DNA of 64,000 nt, from the NCBI RefSeq assembly GCF_013396335.1, contig NZ_JABWSY010000007.1, positions 124,001 to 188,000 on the forward strand, read 5' to 3'. Each line of letters opens with the position of its first letter. Within the stretch, counting starts at the first letter, position 1. Of the stretch, positions 62,201 through 64,000 are shown one piece after another. This DNA is from Bacillus sp. EB106-08-02-XG196 (lineage in GTDB: Bacteria; Bacillota; Bacilli; Bacillales; Cytobacillaceae). The notes beneath the pieces are model-generated. The model was not told the DNA's origin and did not search any database. It saw only the letters and a program-made list of their open reading frames with translations. The position numbers and the translations under genes were made by a program.

Positions 62201-62411
62201 ATGCTGTTTGCAGCTCATTCCCGCTATTTTCACTCGACTGGACATCTTCCAAAATCTTTTCAGCGAGAGTAGAAGAATAGCCTTCTGGAACGTTAATTTG
62301 CCCTTTTTCACGGACAAGGTTTTCCATATTTGGTGCAGCTATAAAAAGCACAGCAATCAGGGCTATCCACGAAATGAGGATAAACCATTTACCTTTAATA
62401 ATTGCTCTCAC
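59259..62411 (-). CDS. MMPL/RND-type efflux protein with long coiled-coil ectodomain
   Basis: A 1050-residue protein with two MMPL halves (helices about 8-340 and 830-1040; FGIGTDYCILLLSRFKEEM and ALGIDYSIFLMDRFNEF are the repeated GxDY motifs) and a long Gln/Gly/Leu-rich ectodomain of repeating helices (about 450-780), like B. subtilis YdgH and mycobacterial MmpL relatives. It exports hydrophobic compounds using the proton gradient. It starts from a GTG after GGGGGAATAAAAC and is three bases after the MarR gene, which probably represses it. Confidence 0.92.
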   Translation of the reverse strand: MRAIIKGKWFILISWIALIAVLFIAAPNMENLVREKGQINVPEGYSSTLAEKILEDVQSSENSGNELQTALVFHSDKKLMKEDFAKAEKAVNILEKNKEELGITSILTHFNQEELKEQLVSEDGKTILVSVNVIANNREGKEISKDLYDALEDVELEYYYTGNWLIAEDLVTNSQEGLKKTEGITVVFILIVLLLVFKSAIAPIIPLVTVGFSYLAAQSIVGILVDKVNFPLSTFTQIFLVAVLFGIGTDYCILLLSRFKEEMSKNDNVIEAIVITYRNAGKTVFFSGLAVMIGFASIGFSTFVLYQSAAAVAIGVALLLLALFTVVPFFMAVLGKILFWPSKGKLEHGESKFWGFVGSFALARPLIALLIVAAISIPALFTYDGDLSFNSLEEIGDEFNSIKGFNIISDGFGPGESMPTQIVIKNDDEMNTSEYISITEKISQELNKISDVDSVRSVTRPTGETIDDLYISEQVKSLGDGLGQGNEGIQKISSGLAEAGDQLEANQPKMEEAVDGISQLINGTNQLQSSMGSIQENLAKIEEGLKQGATGTTQIKEGLTVVKSESAKVLAGSKQLLEGYKQAEGGIKALAGNYEQVAKGVSGLHDTLAATNQYFTNLESQYSGIEENANYKAIKMTIQGSQAATAELAGTLNQLNAGLKGAQDGISFANGKFSEAIAGQEALVKGMEDLLKGLTEIESGLYTMGNGQGQIVDGLPQFSNGLSGVNNGQQQILTGFQDLGGQITQLTDGLTQSAEGLNQVSDGLESAEEYLAGVGSQEKNGFYIPQEVLNSKDFEQVLDTYMSKDHKVMTIDVVFSINPYSNEALNTVPEIKATVERVVKDTKLENAEVAVGGVSSMHHDLDNISQADYSRTVVLMLIGITFILIILFRSIIMPLYLIGSLILTYYTSMALAEVIFVNWLGYSGISWAVPFFAFVILIALGIDYSIFLMDRFNEFKHMPVEQAILIAMKKMGTVIISAAIILGGTFAAMMPAGVLSLLQIAAILLIGLSLYALVILPLFVPVMVKTFGAANWWPFRKNNDNVVEHHSTHM

Positions 62412-62414
62412 GTT

Positions 62415-62876
62415 TTATTCCCCCATTTCTTCCTTTTTCATGTTGGTTAATATCAGGGCTAATTTTTCATAGGTATTTATAAAATTAGTAATTTCTGTTT
62501 CATCAAATTTGGTGATAATTGTCTCAACTAAAAGATGTACCTTTTCTTGTGTCTTTTGAAGCAGTTCTTTTCCTTTTTCACTTAAGGTTAGATAAACCAC
62601 TCTTCTGTCGTTTTCATCACGTGTTCTATCGATTAAACCTCTATCTGCCAACCGGTTAATGATTGCAGTGATTGCACTTTTATTGACACCAAAGGCTTCT
62701 GCCAATTCAGACGACGTGCACTCGTTTGATTTCTGAATGTATCCGATAATATAATGTTGATCAATCGTTAGGTCTTCTTCAATCTGATTTTTAATCAATG
62801 ACTCTGCTTTCTTATTAACATCAAAAGAAACGGACACATATCGGTCGATTAGTTCCTGAATTGTCTTTTTATCCAT
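62415..62876 (-). CDS. MarR family transcriptional regulator
   Basis: A 153-residue winged-helix protein with CTSSELAEAFGVNKSAITAIINRLADRGLI (read in two parts: the recognition helix is NKSAITAIINRL) and DENDRRVVYLTLSEKGKELL. The ATG at 62876 has GAGGTGA eight bases ahead. It probably represses its own operon through the inverted repeats overlapping the promoter, and is relieved by a compound that the MMPL pump exports. Confidence 0.92.
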   Translation of the reverse strand: MDKKTIQELIDRYVSVSFDVNKKAESLIKNQIEEDLTIDQHYIIGYIQKSNECTSSELAEAFGVNKSAITAIINRLADRGLIDRTRDENDRRVVYLTLSEKGKELLQKTQEKVHLLVETIITKFDETEITNFINTYEKLALILTNMKKEEMGE

Positions 62877-62901
62877 TGTCCATTTCACCTCACCTCAAAA
62901 T

Positions 62902-62936
62902 TAGTTAAACTGTTAAACTATTCACCTGTTTAACTA
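62902..62936. promoter_or_regulatory. probable MarR operator
   Basis: TAGTTAAAC (62902-62910) and GTTTAACTA (62928-62936) are perfect inverted repeats, with a third half site TGTTAAACTA between them. They overlap the -10 and the start of transcription. Confidence 0.72.
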
Positions 62937-62961
62937 TATGACACGTCGTAAAAGGTGTCAA
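62933..62961 (-). promoter_or_regulatory. sigma-A promoter of the MarR-MMPL operon
   Basis: TTGACA (62961-62956), 17 bases, TATAGT (62938-62933), almost the ideal promoter, reading toward the MarR gene. Confidence 0.85.
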
Positions 62962-62965
62962 TAAA

Positions 62966-62996
62966 AAAAGGTCAGCTAATTGCTGACCTTTTTTCA
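62966..62996. terminator. terminator of clpP, bidirectional
   Basis: AAGGTCAGC / GCTGACCTT with a five-base loop and T runs in both directions. Confidence 0.85.
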
Positions 62997-63020
62997 TATT
63001 TTGCATTATTATTTTTCAGT

Positions 63021-63605
63021 TTATTCTTTGGGGTATAGAATCTCATCGATAATTCCATATTCTTTGGCTTCTTCGGCACTCATAAAGTAATCTCGATCTG
63101 TGTCTTTTGCTACTTTTTCAACGGTTTGACCCGTTCTATCGGCAATGATTTGATTTATATGTTCTCTTAACTTTAGGATGCGTCTTGCAGAGATTTCTAT
63201 TTCTGTTGCCTGCCCTCTAACGCCTCCAAGTGGCTGATGAATCATAATTTCACTATTTGGAAGAGCATAACGTTTTCCTTTTGTACCGGCGAGCAGCAGC
63301 ATCGCTCCAAAGGATGCTGCCATCCCTGTACAAATGGTACGAACCTCTGGCTTAATGTATTGCATGGTATCATAGATAGCAAATCCTGCTGAAGTGGAGC
63401 CTCCTGGGCTATTTATATAAAGAGAAATTTCTTTATCGGGTGCGTCCGCTGCTAAAAATAATAATTGAGCGACAACACTGTTCGCTACATGATCATTAAT
63501 TTCATCACCAATGATAATGATACGATCCTTTAACAGACGAGAATAAATATCATACGACCGTTCACCACGGTTAGATTGTTCAATAACATAAGGAATAGTA
63601 CTCAT
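63021..63605 (-). CDS. clpP: ATP-dependent Clp protease proteolytic subunit
   Basis: A 194-residue serine peptidase with the catalytic triad Ser98 (GMAASFGAM), His123 (MIHQPLGG) and Asp172 in the expected positions, and the N-terminal IPYVIEQ. It forms the tetradecamer that degrades proteins fed by ClpC, ClpX or ClpE. AAGGAGGATTTAAA precedes the ATG. The spacer to the upstream gene is only 30 bases and no CtsR-type heptad repeat (GGTCAAA) is visible there. Confidence 0.97.
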   Translation of the reverse strand: MSTIPYVIEQSNRGERSYDIYSRLLKDRIIIIGDEINDHVANSVVAQLLFLAADAPDKEISLYINSPGGSTSAGFAIYDTMQYIKPEVRTICTGMAASFGAMLLLAGTKGKRYALPNSEIMIHQPLGGVRGQATEIEISARRILKLREHINQIIADRTGQTVEKVAKDTDRDYFMSAEEAKEYGIIDEILYPKE

Positions 63606-63635
63606 TTTAAATCCTCCTTAAAAGCGAATAGTAGG

Positions 63636-64000
63636 CTATGCAGCCATGCAGAGAGTGCTTAAAGGAGCTGATGCTTTGAATGGGATGGTTATTCTATACG
63701 CTGCGGAAGGTACTTCCGTTGTATCTAGGATGGACGGAATGGCTTCAATCAAATCTGTCGGGTCCTGGTTGACTAGAGAATCCTGAAAAAGCCTCCCAAG
63801 CTGTTCTCTCGATTCATCTTCCCAAAATGAATCGAGAGACTGACTTTCCCTTTGATTTTCTATCCGTTTTCTTGCTCTGTTTAAACTTGATTTTACAGCA
63901 ATTTCTGTTGTGTTTAATATCTCTGCAATTTCCTTCGATTGATATTGAAAGGCTTCTTTTAAGAAATAAATAATCGCTTGCCTTGGAGTAAAGCAATCCA
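63636..64000 (-). CDS. sigma-70 family (ECF-like) sigma factor, N-terminus beyond window
   Basis: The visible 121 codons, read in from the right edge, contain a region 4 helix-turn-helix: PRQAIIYFLKEAFQYQSKEI then AEILNTTEIAVKSSLNRARKR. An unusual C-terminal tail of about 75 residues follows (SLDSFWEDESREQLGRLF, PTDLIEAIPSILD) before TAG. The overlapping 60-residue frame in the other phase is a shadow. It lies 30 bases before clpP in the same direction. Target promoters unknown. Confidence 0.8.
   Translation of the reverse strand, partial: DCFTPRQAIIYFLKEAFQYQSKEIAEILNTTEIAVKSSLNRARKRIENQRESQSLDSFWEDESREQLGRLFQDSLVNQDPTDLIEAIPSILDTTEVPSAAYRITIPFKASAPLSTLCMAA

Noticed and set aside
63814-63996. 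60-residue leftward frame at the right edge
   Set aside because: It is in a different phase from the sigma factor C-terminal frame, whose region 4 motif is clear.
1-64000. CRISPR arrays, tRNA or rRNA genes, prophage
   Set aside because: No regularly spaced repeats, cloverleaf-like segments or clusters of phage genes were seen; only the lone holin recalls a phage.

Overview
The window looks like the chromosome of a low-GC, Gram-positive, aerobic, endospore-forming bacterium of the Bacillaceae (Bacillus, Neobacillus or a close relative). The evidence is the strong AGGAGG-type ribosome binding sites, the many TTG and GTG starts, a qoxABCD quinol oxidase, Rex-type operators, a proline T-box, FMN, cobalamin and manganese riboswitches, class A and class B penicillin-binding proteins and a sporulation-kinase-like histidine kinase. 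No prophage block, CRISPR array, tRNA, rRNA or complete insertion sequence was seen. Gene order is that of an ordinary core chromosome with small lineage-specific insertions.

Layout. 1-2.9 kb: an acyl-CoA catabolic operon (MaoC-type hydratase cut by the window edge, FAS1-type dehydratase, SDR, acyl-CoA dehydrogenase) behind a TetR-type palindrome. 3.2-9.9 kb: histidine kinase, a small membrane protein, a GC-rich 195-bp element with perfect 14-bp terminal inverted repeats, an orphan phage-type holin, a MacB-like ABC pair and a bifunctional PBP. 9.9-21.3 kb: a 13-gene cobalamin assembly and salvage cluster read leftward from a cobalamin riboswitch (btuF, btuC, btuD-cbiZ fusion, cbiB, cobD, cobU, cobQ, cobS, cobC, a cobU-like paralogue, pduO-type adenosyltransferase, cblT, cblS). 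It has no cobT and no corrin-ring genes, so it fits import of corrinoids and of alpha-ribazole. 21.4-24.1 kb: an FMN-riboswitch riboflavin operon ribE-ribBA-ribH that lacks ribD.

24.1-31.9 kb: GyrI-like protein, SDR, a secreted beta-lactamase-like/CapA fusion, a small two-gene ywbE unit, a cold-shock protein, a HAD phosphatase, an ABC exporter broken by a one-base frameshift and a cysteine-free HesB-like protein ending in five histidines. 32.2-36 kb: qoxABCD behind a Rex-like site. 36-44.5 kb: membrane proteins, including a CorC/HlyC protein and a TerC-family protein under a yybP-ykoY manganese riboswitch, a class B PBP, hemolysin III, LysE exporter, GNAT and TVP38 proteins. 44.8-51.2 kb: radical SAM/SPASM protein, CorA transporter, M42 peptidase, TatA, a secreted acidic/basic protein, and a type II NADH dehydrogenase preceded by two near-perfect Rex operators. 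51.3-64 kb: ABC-2 transporter pair with an SGNH hydrolase, flavohemoprotein, GNAT, prolyl-tRNA synthetase with T-box leader, a membrane-anchored cupredoxin, a MarR-MMPL efflux operon with a well-defined promoter and operator, clpP, and the C-terminal part of a sigma-70-family factor cut by the window edge.

Themes. Cofactor supply (B12, riboflavin) is controlled by RNA sensors. Respiration (qox, ndh) appears tied to the NADH/NAD sensor Rex, and hmp carries an Fnr/CRP-like palindrome. Nothing here is certainly a new system. The best leads are the inverted-repeat element, the manganese leader with two nested terminators, the non-catalytic-looking CobU paralogue, the Rex-site pair around a terminator-like hairpin before ndh, and the 22-bp-spaced direct repeats before the radical SAM gene. 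Start sites were corrected by eye from ribosome binding sites. No database search, alignment or folding program was run.
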